Below are positions 45,231 to 54,243 of a stretch of DNA of 64,000 nt, in pieces. A program made the translations under genes and the position numbers. The notes under the pieces were generated by a model that did no database searches, was not told the DNA's origin, and worked only from the letters and a program-made list of their open reading frames with translations. Positions within the stretch are counted from its first letter, which is position 1. Every line of letters begins with the position of its first letter. This DNA is from Pseudomonas sp. CC120222-01a. Lineage in GTDB: Bacteria > Pseudomonadota > Gammaproteobacteria > Pseudomonadales > Pseudomonadaceae. The stretch lies in NCBI RefSeq assembly GCF_003097235.1, contig NZ_QEQQ01000006.1, positions 124,001 through 188,000 of the forward strand. The letters run 5' to 3'.

Positions 45231-46454
45231 TCACAGGACGGTCAGCTCGGGCACGGCGATGACGAAGCGCCCGCCCCATTCACGGACCTGCGCCTGCTGC
45301 TCGCTGACTTCCTTGAGCAGGTTCCAGGGCAGCACCAGCACATAGTCCGGCTGTTCGATGGCCAACCGCTCGGGGGCCACCACCGGAATGCGGCTACCCG
45401 GCAGAAACTTGCCTTGTTTGTGCGGGTTGGCGTCAGCCACCCAGGCCAGCAGGTCAGGCTTGACCCCGGCATAGTTGAACAAGGTGTTGCCCTTGGCCGC
45501 CGCGCCGTAGCCGACCACGCGCTTGCCTTCGGCCTTGGCCTGCAGCAGGAAGCGCAGCAGCTGATGCTTGATGCGTTCGGCAGCCGGCGCCAGGGTGTTG
45601 TAGAACGCCGCCGTGGCCACCCCCACCCCGGCCTCGATGCCGAGCAGGTCATCGACACTGGCGCGCCGTGCCTGCGGGCCACCGGCGCGCTGGGCGAACA
45701 CCCGCAACGAGCCGCCATGGGTCGGCAGCTCGGTGACATCGAAGATTTCCAGGCCATTGCGCAGACAGAGGGTGTGCACCGCCGTCAGCGACAGGTAGGA
45801 ATAATGCTCGTGGTACAGGGTATCGAACTGATGTTCGGCCATCAGGCAGAGCAAGTGCGGGAACTCGAACGTGGCGACGCCATCGGCCTTGAGCAACGTG
45901 GCGAAGCCGCGCAGGAAGTCGTTGATGTCCGGCACATGGGCCAGCACGTTGTTGGCTGCCATCAGGTCGGCCGACCAGCCTTCGGCAGCCAGCGCCTCGG
46001 CCGCCTGCTGGCCGAAGAACACTTCGCGGATCTCAAGCCCTTTTTCGCGCGCCGCCTGGGCCGTGCTGCGGGTGGGTTCCACACCCAGGCAGGGAATACC
46101 GCGCTCGGCCACGTACTGCAGCAGATAACCGTCGTTGGCGGCGATCTCCACCACCCGGCTCTGCGCGGTCAGGCCAAAGCACTCGACCATCTGCGCCACG
46201 TAGTCGCGGGCATGGGCCAGCCAGGAGCTGGAGTAGGAACTGAAATAGGCATAGTCGGCGTCGAACAGCGCATCGGCGCGGGTGTAGTCCTCGGTCTGTA
46301 CCAACCAGCACTGCTCGCACACTGCGACCTTCAGTGGCACCCAGGCTTCAGCTGCGGCCAGTTGCTCGGCGCGCAGGTAGGCGTTGGACGGCGGCGCGGT
46401 GCCAAGGTCGATCAGGGGCAGGCTCAGGCAGGTACCACAGCCACGGCAATTCAT
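45231..46454 (-). CDS. Sugar C-methyltransferase (TylC3/NovU type)
   Basis: The 407 residues have the full architecture of the C-3 methyltransferases that make branched 6-deoxy sugars. There is an N-terminal zinc-type Cys cluster (Cys3, 6, 9, 46, 49), a SAM domain (VVEIAANDGYLLQYV at 101-115) and the active-site TLYHEHYSYLS with the catalytic Glu-His pair. The C-terminal C-methyltransferase domain shows VVGYGAAAKGNTLFNYAGVK and VADANPHKQGKFLPGSRIPV. It probably methylates C-3 of the CDP-4-keto-6-deoxy sugar made by RfbG. Its start overlaps the epimerase stop by four bases. Confidence 0.88.
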   Translation of the reverse strand: MNCRGCGTCLSLPLIDLGTAPPSNAYLRAEQLAAAEAWVPLKVAVCEQCWLVQTEDYTRADALFDADYAYFSSYSSSWLAHARDYVAQMVECFGLTAQSRVVEIAANDGYLLQYVAERGIPCLGVEPTRSTAQAAREKGLEIREVFFGQQAAEALAAEGWSADLMAANNVLAHVPDINDFLRGFATLLKADGVATFEFPHLLCLMAEHQFDTLYHEHYSYLSLTAVHTLCLRNGLEIFDVTELPTHGGSLRVFAQRAGGPQARRASVDDLLGIEAGVGVATAAFYNTLAPAAERIKHQLLRFLLQAKAEGKRVVGYGAAAKGNTLFNYAGVKPDLLAWVADANPHKQGKFLPGSRIPVVAPERLAIEQPDYVLVLPWNLLKEVSEQQAQVREWGGRFVIAVPELTVL

Positions 46455-47011
46455 GGACAGACTCCGGTGAACGTTGGGGCCAGCCAGGGATGTTCGGCAT
46501 CCCGGGCTGACAGATTCTTGACAGCCAGCGGCCAGGTGATGGCCAGCCGTGGATCGTGCACCGACAGCCCACCCTCACGACCCGGGGCATAATCGGCGCT
46601 GTGCAAGTAGAGCAATTCGGCCTCGTCGCTCAATACCTGAAAACCATGGGCGAAGCCGGCCGGGATCAGCAGGCTGCGCCCGTCGCCGGCCTGTAGGTGC
46701 TCGGCGTGCCAGTGCAGAAAGGTCGGCGAGCCCTGGCGCAGGTCCACTGCCACGTCCCAGACCTCACCGCGCAGACAGGTGATCAGCTTGGCTTCCGGCG
46801 TATCACCGAGCTGGTAGTGCAGGCCGCGTACGCTGCCCTGGCCGACGGTCTGCGAATGGTTGATCTGACGCACATGGAATGGCGCCGCCAATGCCCCCAG
46901 GCTGGTTTCGCAGAACAGCCGGGCGAACTGGCCACGGGCATCGCCGTGACGCTTGTGCTGGACACTGAACAGACCGTCCAGGGGCAAGGCATGCAGCAGC
47001 AGATCAGTCAC
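46451..47011 (-). CDS. rfbC: RfbC/RmlC-like sugar-nucleotide 3,5-epimerase
   Basis: I chose GTG 47011 (186 residues), which overlaps the rfbG stop as GTGA. The cupin fold shows the catalytic His in SVRGLHYQ, the Asp partner in VWDVAVDLRQGSPTF, and the Tyr in LLYLHSADYAPGREGG. It is named after the dTDP enzyme, but here it sits next to CDP-sugar genes, so its substrate is probably a CDP-linked 4-keto sugar. Confidence 0.8.
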   Translation of the reverse strand: MTDLLLHALPLDGLFSVQHKRHGDARGQFARLFCETSLGALAAPFHVRQINHSQTVGQGSVRGLHYQLGDTPEAKLITCLRGEVWDVAVDLRQGSPTFLHWHAEHLQAGDGRSLLIPAGFAHGFQVLSDEAELLYLHSADYAPGREGGLSVHDPRLAITWPLAVKNLSARDAEHPWLAPTFTGVCP

Positions 47012-48090
47012 GACAACTCCGCGTACAGGTTCAGCTGGCCCAGGGTGAAGGCGCGCATGTCGTCGCCACGCTGCCAGGCCAGGTGCCAGTCCAGTGTGTG
47101 TTTGAGGCAATCGTGCAGCGACCAGCGTGTGCGCCAGCCCAGCAGCTGTCGTGCACGCGAACTGTCCAGGCGCAGCAGGCCGGCTTCGTGCAGCTCGCTC
47201 GGCTCAACCTGCATGCCCGGCGCCGCCGGCCACTGGCGGGCGAGATGCGCCACCACTTCACCGACGCTGCACATGTCCTGCTCACTGGGCCCGAAGTTCC
47301 AGGCACCCGCATAAGCCGGGCCTTGGCGATACAGGCGCTCAGCCAGCTGCAAGTAACCGGCCAGCGGTTCCAGGGCGTGCTGCCAGGGGCGCACGGCCTG
47401 CGGATAGCGCAGGGTCACAGGCGTACCCGCCGACCAGGCCTTGAGCACGTCCGGGATCAGCCGATCGGCAGCGAAGTCGCCACCACCCAGCACATTGCCG
47501 GCGCGGGCGGTCGCCATCGCCAGGCCGTGTTCGGCGTGTTTGTCCGCCGGGAAGAACGAAGCGGCGTAAGACTGCGCCAGCAACTCGCAGCAGGCCTTGC
47601 TGCTGCTGTATGGGTCGTGCCCGCCAAGGGCTTCGTTCTCGCGGTATGGCCAAGGCCATTCCTGGTTGGCATAGACCTTGTCGGTAGTCACCAACACGCA
47701 GGCGCGCACGCCACCGACCTGGCGTATGGCTTCCAGCAGGTTGAGGGTGCCCATGACATTGCTGGAGTAGGTGCCCAGCGGGTCGCGATAGGCCTCACGC
47801 ACCAGCGGCTGCGCTGCCAGGTGCAGGACGATTTCAGGCTGCGCGTCGGCCACGACCTCGAGCAGCGCGCCCAGGTCACGCAGATCGCCACGCACATCGG
47901 AGATCTCGCGGCTGACCTGGGCCAGCTCGAACAGGCTGGGTTCGGTTCCCGGGTCCAGGGCAAAGCCTGTGACCTGCGCCCCCAGCTCACGCAGCCAGAG
48001 GGCCAGCCAGCTGCCCTTGAAGCCTGTGTGACCAGTCAGCAGGACACGCTTGCCCTGCCAGAACGCCGGGCTCAGTCCCACTGCTTCCAT
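47008..48090 (-). CDS. rfbG: CDP-glucose 4,6-dehydratase RfbG
   Basis: RfbG makes CDP-4-keto-6-deoxy-D-glucose. The 360 residues have the family's nucleotide motif [14 protein letters not shown] at about 20-33, [13 protein letters not shown] with the catalytic Thr-Asp-Lys and the Tyr-x3-Lys [25 protein letters not shown] is typical of CDP-glucose dehydratases. It starts inside the last codons of rfbF (19-base overlap). Confidence 0.92.
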   Translation of the reverse strand: MEAVGLSPAFWQGKRVLLTGHTGFKGSWLALWLRELGAQVTGFALDPGTEPSLFELAQVSREISDVRGDLRDLGALLEVVADAQPEIVLHLAAQPLVREAYRDPLGTYSSNVMGTLNLLEAIRQVGGVRACVLVTTDKVYANQEWPWPYRENEALGGHDPYSSSKACCELLAQSYAASFFPADKHAEHGLAMATARAGNVLGGGDFAADRLIPDVLKAWSAGTPVTLRYPQAVRPWQHALEPLAGYLQLAERLYRQGPAYAGAWNFGPSEQDMCSVGEVVAHLARQWPAAPGMQVEPSELHEAGLLRLDSSRARQLLGWRTRWSLHDCLKHTLDWHLAWQRGDDMRAFTLGQLNLYAELS

Positions 48091-48845
48091 GGGGCCTCCC
48101 CGCTCTGCCAGAGCTGCTCCAGGTGGTTCTTGTCGCGCAGCGTGTCCATCGGGTGCCAGAAGCCGTCATGCTGGAAGGCGTTGAGCTGCGACGCTGCCGC
48201 CAGGCGGGCGAGCGGTTCGGACTCCCAGGAAGTCTGGTCGTCGTCGATGTAGTCGATCACCTTGGGCGAGAGCACGAAGAAGCCGCCGTTGATCCAGCCG
48301 CCATCGCCACGGGGCTTCTCGACGAAGCCGCGCACCTGCTCGCCGTCGCGCTCCAGCGCGCCATAGCGGCCCGGTGGCTGCACGGCGGTCACCGTGGCGA
48401 GCTTGCCGTGGGCCATGTGGAAGTCCACCAGGGCGCCGATATTCAGGTCCGAGACACCGTCGCCGTAGGTGAAGCAAAAGGCTTTTTCGCCCTCCAGGTA
48501 ACGCGCGGCACGGCGCAGTCGGCCGCCGGTCATGGTCTCTTCACCGGTGTCGACCAGCGTGACACGCCAAGGCTCGCTGTAGTTCTGGTGCACGTCCATG
48601 CGGTTGGCGCGCATGTCGAAGGTGACGTCCGAGGTGTGCAGGAAGTAGTTGGCGAAGAAATCCTTGATCGCATAGCCCTTGTAGCCCAGGCAGATCACGA
48701 AATCGTGGATGCCATGGGCCGAGTACTGCTTCATGATGTGCCAGAGAATTGGCTTGCCGCCAATCTCGATCATGGGCTTGGGCTTGAGGTGGGACTCTTC
48801 GCTGATACGCGTGCCCAGTCCACCGGCCAGAATTACCGCCTTCAT
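48072..48845 (-). CDS. rfbF: Glucose-1-phosphate cytidylyltransferase RfbF
   Basis: RfbF makes CDP-glucose, the entry to the CDP-sugar branch. The 257 residues have the nucleotidyltransferase start [20 protein letters not shown], the [15 protein letters not shown] motif, [12 protein letters not shown] and [18 protein letters not shown], all typical of this family. A stem-loop 81-120 bases upstream separates it from the preceding glycosyltransferase. Confidence 0.94.
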   Translation of the reverse strand: MKAVILAGGLGTRISEESHLKPKPMIEIGGKPILWHIMKQYSAHGIHDFVICLGYKGYAIKDFFANYFLHTSDVTFDMRANRMDVHQNYSEPWRVTLVDTGEETMTGGRLRRAARYLEGEKAFCFTYGDGVSDLNIGALVDFHMAHGKLATVTAVQPPGRYGALERDGEQVRGFVEKPRGDGGWINGGFFVLSPKVIDYIDDDQTSWESEPLARLAAASQLNAFQHDGFWHPMDTLRDKNHLEQLWQSGEAPWKQWD

Positions 48846-48923
48846 GTTGTCCCCTCTTGTTCGTCACCGGCCATGGCTCGTGTGGCTGCACGATTTATGG
48901 CGATATCAGAGGGGACTTGCAGG

Positions 48924-48944
48924 AAACGCGCCAGAGTGGCGCGC
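48924..48944 (-). terminator. Possible terminator between the large glycosyltransferase and rfbF
   Basis: On the minus strand CGCGCCA pairs perfectly with TGGCGCG around a CTC loop and is followed by TTTCC. The stem is strong but the T run is short, so termination may be partial. Confidence 0.45.
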
Positions 48945-48962
48945 GTGGATGAAGCCGCGTGC

Positions 48963-51900
48963 TCAGCCCGGCATCCAGCCGCTGTACCAGTGCTGCACGT
49001 GCTCTTCGCGCAGCACATAGTCGCGCAGCACTTCCTGTTTCAGGCGCTCGCCCATGCGCATGCTTTCGTCCGGGTCGGCCAGGTGCATGCGGATCGCCTG
49101 CAACCACTCTTCGGTGCTGTTGGTCTTGATCCGCGTGCACGGCAGATAGCCTTCGTAGGCTCGGGTGTCGGTGACAATTACCGGGTAGCCGCAGGCACCG
49201 TACTCCAGCAGGCGCAGGTTGCTCTTGCAGTCGTTGAAGATGTGATACTCCAGCGGTGCCAGGGCAAGGTCCAGGTTCAGGCTGGCCAGTTTGGCCGGGT
49301 ACAACTCCAGCGCCACCGGCGCGTGGAACTCCTTGATGTACGGGCGCAGCGCCGGCGGGCACATGCCGAAGAATACCCAGTCCACCTCGCTGGCCAAGGC
49401 CTTGACCACCTCGGCGATCACCTCCAGGTCACCGGTATGGCTGGTACCCCCGCCCCAACCCACACGCGGCCTGCGCGAACTGTGGCGCTGGCTGCGCAGG
49501 CCAACCCAAAGGTCCTCGGCAAGCATGTTCGGCATGACCCGGATATCGCTGTGGGCGCCGTACAGCGCATCGGCCAGGGCCTGGGTCGAGACCACCAGGC
49601 GGTCGCAACGCTCGATACCTCGGCGCAGCGACTTCTCCAGATTTCCAGGCGAATACTTGAGATGGTCGTTCTTCTTCGGCACATCGACCACGTAGTCATC
49701 CAGCTCGTAGATGCAGAAGCCCTTGGAGAACGTCTTGAGGCGCTCGATCTCTTTGACGAAGTTTTCCTGATAGCGCCCCTGCACGATCACCACGTCCGGC
49801 GAGCTGCGCTCCAGCTCGATACTGGTGGGAAACTCGAAGTACTGCTGCTGAGTCACCCAACCGGCCTTCTCCAGCTCCACCAGCGGCTGGATCACCCGGT
49901 AATGGCCAACCGCGCCGGTGTTCATGGGCAACGCCAGCACATGCGGCAGCGAGCGTTCGACGAACGGCATCCAGCCTGCCTTCAGGCCCGGGGACAGGCA
50001 AAAGCCGGAGCCACCCAGGGACAGGTTGATGTTGTAGGCTGGGTCCCGTGCCAACAACGGCATCCAGGCCCGGGAGAACACCTCGTGCTGCTGTACCAGG
50101 CTGGCTTGGCGTTCGGCATCACGGGCAGCATCGGCCGCAGTGTCCGCTGGCGGGTCCAGCACCAGGCGGGCATCGGCCGCCCACACCACCAGGTAACCGG
50201 CCTGGCCCAGTCGCAGGCCCAGATCGGTAACGCTGAAGGCGATGCTGAACAACGTGTCATTCAGCCCACCAAAGTCCATGAACAGCTGCTTACGCACCAG
50301 CAGGCAGTCGCCAGACACTGCCGAGTAGTTCTGCGTCACCTGCAGACGCTGCATGTAGCCGCCCGCCTCCACAGGCTCGCCGACAAAGGGTGAGGCCACC
50401 CCGCCGCGCAGGCCCAGCACGCTGCCAGCGTGGACCACCAGGCCCCGGGCATCGCACAGCTTGGCGCCCACCGCGCCGACTTCTTGACGTTGGCCATGGC
50501 CCAGCATCGCGTCGAGCCAGCCCGGTTCGGTGACCACGGCAAACGGGCTCAGCATCAGCAGGTAGTCACCCCGTGCCTGCTGCGCAGCCAGGTTATGCAG
50601 CGCGGCGAAGCTGGTTTCCTCACCCAGGCTCAGCACCCGCAGCTTGTCACTGCCCAACTGCTGCAGGGCGGCCAGCCAGGCTTGGGTTTCACTGCCCTGG
50701 CTGGCATTGTCGACGATCAACACTTCGTAATGTGGGTAGGCCGTCTTCTCCAGCACGCTTTCCAGGCAGCGCTCGAGCGCCGGTAACTGGTCCCGGACAC
50801 TGATCACCAGGCTCACCCGTGGCTGCGTGGCGTGCAGGTAACGCACCTGATTGATCGCCCCATCGCTGTTGCGCAGCTGGTAGGCCACCCCCAGGCGCTT
50901 GAGATGCGCGTCCAGCAGCAGGCGGTTCTCTTCGACCACCGCCGCCGAGGACAGCCAGGCGGCATAGCCGAAAGCGCTCTCCCCCAGCACTTCGGGAATG
51001 TGCTCGATGACCTGCGGGCCATGGCCTTCCACCAGCCGCCAGAGCAGGTCGTGGGGTGCCAGCTCGCGGTAGCCAGCGGCGAAACCACCCAAGGCCTGGA
51101 TGGCGTTGCGGGCGAACGCCAGCATGCGGCCGGTATAGGGATAACCGCGCATCAGGTCGAGGTTGAAGTCGGGCTTGAACACCGGCTCCACCGACTCGTC
51201 GTTGCGCAAGCCACCCTCATCGCCATAGCAGCAGGTGATCTGCGGGCGCGACACGATGCGCTCAGCCAGCAGCATGAGGCTGAAGCCGTTGAGGCGATCG
51301 CCGGCACGCAGCAGGTAGATCCAGTCCACCCCGTCCAGTTGCTCGACCAGCGTGTTCAGTTGTACTGCCCAGTCAGGCTGCAACGGCTGGCTGATGACGC
51401 GAGCATCGTGCGCGGCCGCCTGAGGCGAGCATGACAACACCAGGGTCGCATCCGCGGCATAGGCCTGGCGGGCGATGCTGTCCAGGGTCACCTGCAGCGC
51501 CTGAGGGTCGCCCTCGCTGTCGATCACCACCGGCACGATGCGCGGGCGCACCGGCCAGTGCTCGCTCAGGCGCATCAGCCGCGCCAGCACCAGTGGGTCC
51601 TGGCGGCAGGCCAGCCATTGGCCGTAAAGCTCGGCAAAACTGTCGCTGTCGCTGCCGACCTGGGAGTCATGGATCGCCTGCAGGCAGCGCAGCGTGTGTA
51701 TCAGGAACAGGTTCTCCCAGGTGCGCTGTGCATCCCGCTGATCATCCCGCAGGACTTGCACCCGTACCCAGCCACTGAACGGCTCTCGCTCGCCAGTGCG
51801 AGCGGCGAACATATCGCGCAGGTGCTGCACTTCAATGTCGGCGGCGGCCTTCATGTCGCTCTGGCTGCTCAGCTGGCCCGGATGGACCCGTTCGATGCAG

Positions 51901-52544
51901 TGCACCCCGGCGGTGACGCCCAGGTGCCCGCGGCGCAACAGGCACACAAAGAGCACGAAGTCGAGCATGGCCACAAAGCCTGGCGCCAACGCTGGCAGCA
52001 GTTCGCTCAGGTCGCTGGCACGCAGCAGCACACTGCTCAGGCCGCCAATGAAGTTGAGCTGGCGAGTCTCGAAGAAGTCCAGCAGGTCCTCGCCATTGAA
52101 CAGCGTGGCGCCGACGGTGACCGGGCTGGTCTCCAGACGCTGCGGCAAGGTGCAATCGTCGGCGTCGGCCAGCAGGCGCCGGGTCGCGACCAGGCTGAGG
52201 TCGTCATGGGCCTGGAACAGCCGCACCTGGCTGGACACACAATCGGCCATCAGCCGGTCGTCATCGCAGAGGAACTTGATGTAGTCGCCCTGGCTTTGTT
52301 CGAGCCCCAGCTGCAGGTTGCCGACAAACCCCAGCGGCTGCGAGTTGCGCAGATACACCAGCGGGTGAGTGGCCAGCCCGCGCAGTTCATCGACCACCGC
52401 TTCGATCTCGGGCCCGCGGCTGTCGTCGCAGACGATCACTTCGAGGTTCGTGTAGTCCTGGGCCAGGGCACTGGCCAAGGCCGCACGGAAGAACCGAGGG
52501 TTGCAGGCGGGGATGACGAGGCTGACTAGGGGCGCTGGGTACAC
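48963..52544 (-). CDS. Large multi-domain flagellin glycosyltransferase (FgtA/Fgt1-like, 1193 residues)
   Basis: It sits directly after flgL, where other Pseudomonas carry FgtA/Fgt1, the first flagellin glycosyltransferase. I chose GTG 52544 (MYPAPLVSLVIPACN...), with GAGAG upstream; the frame is open to 52649, so the start is uncertain. There are three blocks. An N-terminal GT2 domain (VSLVIPACNPRFFRAALASA, IKFLCDDDRL) comes first. A second GT2 is at about 580-820 (VSLVISVRDQLPALERCLES, VLIVDNASQG). A C-terminal GT1/GT4-like domain starts near 880 (DVVIVQGRYQENFVKEIERL, RRPRVGWGGGTSHTGDL, LLEYGACGYPVIVTDT). It probably builds the O-glycan on FliC. Confidence 0.85.
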   Translation of the reverse strand: MYPAPLVSLVIPACNPRFFRAALASALAQDYTNLEVIVCDDSRGPEIEAVVDELRGLATHPLVYLRNSQPLGFVGNLQLGLEQSQGDYIKFLCDDDRLMADCVSSQVRLFQAHDDLSLVATRRLLADADDCTLPQRLETSPVTVGATLFNGEDLLDFFETRQLNFIGGLSSVLLRASDLSELLPALAPGFVAMLDFVLFVCLLRRGHLGVTAGVHCIERVHPGQLSSQSDMKAAADIEVQHLRDMFAARTGEREPFSGWVRVQVLRDDQRDAQRTWENLFLIHTLRCLQAIHDSQVGSDSDSFAELYGQWLACRQDPLVLARLMRLSEHWPVRPRIVPVVIDSEGDPQALQVTLDSIARQAYAADATLVLSCSPQAAAHDARVISQPLQPDWAVQLNTLVEQLDGVDWIYLLRAGDRLNGFSLMLLAERIVSRPQITCCYGDEGGLRNDESVEPVFKPDFNLDLMRGYPYTGRMLAFARNAIQALGGFAAGYRELAPHDLLWRLVEGHGPQVIEHIPEVLGESAFGYAAWLSSAAVVEENRLLLDAHLKRLGVAYQLRNSDGAINQVRYLHATQPRVSLVISVRDQLPALERCLESVLEKTAYPHYEVLIVDNASQGSETQAWLAALQQLGSDKLRVLSLGEETSFAALHNLAAQQARGDYLLMLSPFAVVTEPGWLDAMLGHGQRQEVGAVGAKLCDARGLVVHAGSVLGLRGGVASPFVGEPVEAGGYMQRLQVTQNYSAVSGDCLLVRKQLFMDFGGLNDTLFSIAFSVTDLGLRLGQAGYLVVWAADARLVLDPPADTAADAARDAERQASLVQQHEVFSRAWMPLLARDPAYNINLSLGGSGFCLSPGLKAGWMPFVERSLPHVLALPMNTGAVGHYRVIQPLVELEKAGWVTQQQYFEFPTSIELERSSPDVVIVQGRYQENFVKEIERLKTFSKGFCIYELDDYVVDVPKKNDHLKYSPGNLEKSLRRGIERCDRLVVSTQALADALYGAHSDIRVMPNMLAEDLWVGLRSQRHSSRRPRVGWGGGTSHTGDLEVIAEVVKALASEVDWVFFGMCPPALRPYIKEFHAPVALELYPAKLASLNLDLALAPLEYHIFNDCKSNLRLLEYGACGYPVIVTDTRAYEGYLPCTRIKTNSTEEWLQAIRMHLADPDESMRMGERLKQEVLRDYVLREEHVQHWYSGWMPG

Positions 52545-52609
52545 GGGAAAATTCTCTCGACAGGTGACTGCCCGCGGAGAATTCAGAACAGTCGCTACCA
52601 GGATGAAAC

Positions 52610-52660
52610 AAGGCGCCGCCCCTCCCCGGTCAGGAGGAGGGAGCGGCAACAGGCGCCCTT
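52610..52660 (-). terminator. Possible terminator at the end of the flgF-to-flgL operon
   Basis: The minus strand forms a long GC-rich stem: GGCGCC and GCCGCTCCC pair with GGGGAGGGGCGGC and GGCGCCTT, with small bulges. It begins at the flgL stop codon and ends in TTGTTT. It could end the flg message or attenuate read-through into the glycosylation genes. Confidence 0.5.
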
Positions 52661-54230
52661 AGAGGGCGTTGAACAGGCTCAGCTGGCTGATTCGCGCGAA
52701 CGCCTGCTGGGAGGCTTCGAGCGTGGTCTTCTGCTGGGTCAGGCGGATCAGTACCTCGGCCGGGTCGGAGTCACGGATCGACGACTGCGTAGTGGTGTTG
52801 GCGATGGTCAGGCTTTCGTTGGTGCCCTGCTGGATCTCCAGTGCCTTGCCCCGCGCACCGATATCGGTAACCGCCCGGCTCAGGGTGTCCTGACCGCTCT
52901 GAATGTTGGCGATGGCCGAATCCAGGTCGGCGCGCAGTTGCTGGTAGGCCGCATTGTCGCCATCGATTGGCTGGCTCAGGGCTGTGCGCAGCTTGGCCAC
53001 GCTGTCGAGGACGTTCTGGGTCTGGTGGTTGTCGACTTTCACCATGTACTGGTCGCCGGACTGCTGCGCGGGGGTGCTGGTGAACGTGAAGTCCACACCT
53101 GCTGCCGAGGCGACGTTGCCAACCATGGTGCCACTGGCCACTGGCCGACTGTCGGCGGTGAGCGGCTGTGCATACAGCTCGAAGTCAGTGTCGCTGGTGA
53201 ACTTGATCACCGCACCGCCGCTCGGGAACATGGCCTTGTACTTGGTCGGGTCGGTGACATTGACCGACGACACCTGCGCGCTCGACGGGTTGCCCGGGCT
53301 GCGGGTGGCAGTGATGGTGTCCGGCTTGCTCTGCAGGGTGAAGGTATGGCCCGCCACGGCGGTGTCCGCAACATCACCATCCTGCAGGTTGATGTTCAGG
53401 CGCAGGTCAACGCCACGGAAACTGACCATCGAACCGCCCGCCGTGTTCGGGTCGAATGTGCCACCCTGGGAGGCTTCGGCGGTGACGTCGTTGCCCTGGC
53501 TGTCGGTAATGCTGAACTTGGTGCTGCTGAGCATGGTGATGGTGTACGGCTGGCCGCTTCTGAAGCGGTCGTTGTAGGTGACGCTGCCCGACACCTGGCC
53601 GTTGGACAGTTTCACCCGGCCGTCATCCACTGGCGGAGCGGTCAGGGTGGTGGACGTGCGACTGGTGTTCAGCGCTTGCTCGAACACGCTGTAGCCGGTG
53701 CTGTTGCCCGCCATCTTGAGCATGTCGCCGACCTGCAGCTCCTGCTGGGTCTGGTCACCCTGGTAGCTGTAGGTGCCATCGGCATTGCGCACGAACGGTG
53801 CCGTGTCGGTCTTGGAGCCGGCGAACAGGTACTGGCCGTTCTCGTCACGGCTGTTCATCAGGCCCAGCAACTGGTCTTCCAGCTGGCCCAGCTCGGCCGC
53901 CTTGGCCTTGCGCTCGGTGTCGGTGTAGCCGGCATTGCCCGACTCCAGCGCCAGCTCGTTGACCCGCGACAGGATCGTGTTGATCGAGTTCAGCGTGGTC
54001 TCGGTCTGGTTCAGCGTGTTGGTGATGTTGGTGGCGTTGGTCTTGTACTGCGCCAGCATATCTGCCTGGTTGCCCAGCTGCAGCAGGCGCGCTGCCCCTA
54101 CCGGGTCGTCGGCAGCCGTGTTGACCCGCACGAAGGAACTGGCCTCTTCGTTGGTCTTGACCACGTTGGAATAGTTGCGCTGGTAGTTTGCCGCGCTGGA
54201 CGAATAGAACTGGGCCGTGGAAATACGCAT
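52659..54230 (-). CDS. flgL: Hook-filament junction protein FlgL (HAP3)
   Basis: FlgL forms the junction between hook and filament. The 523 residues have the flagellin-like N terminus (MRISTAQFYSSSAANYQRNY, TAADDPVGAARLLQLGNQAD) and C terminus (LAQQ-like tail ending ISQLSLFNAL). A large variable middle (about 150-400) makes it longer than many FlgL proteins. It follows flgK by 13 bases and ends the flg operon. Confidence 0.95.
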   Translation of the reverse strand: MRISTAQFYSSSAANYQRNYSNVVKTNEEASSFVRVNTAADDPVGAARLLQLGNQADMLAQYKTNATNITNTLNQTETTLNSINTILSRVNELALESGNAGYTDTERKAKAAELGQLEDQLLGLMNSRDENGQYLFAGSKTDTAPFVRNADGTYSYQGDQTQQELQVGDMLKMAGNSTGYSVFEQALNTSRTSTTLTAPPVDDGRVKLSNGQVSGSVTYNDRFRSGQPYTITMLSSTKFSITDSQGNDVTAEASQGGTFDPNTAGGSMVSFRGVDLRLNINLQDGDVADTAVAGHTFTLQSKPDTITATRSPGNPSSAQVSSVNVTDPTKYKAMFPSGGAVIKFTSDTDFELYAQPLTADSRPVASGTMVGNVASAAGVDFTFTSTPAQQSGDQYMVKVDNHQTQNVLDSVAKLRTALSQPIDGDNAAYQQLRADLDSAIANIQSGQDTLSRAVTDIGARGKALEIQQGTNESLTIANTTTQSSIRDSDPAEVLIRLTQQKTTLEASQQAFARISQLSLFNAL

Positions 54231-54243
54231 GGGTCAAGCCTCC

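Noticed and set aside
48123..50393. Long open frame of about 750 codons on the plus strand.
   Set aside because: It is antisense to rfbF and the 1193-residue glycosyltransferase, and its translation shows no recognisable motifs.
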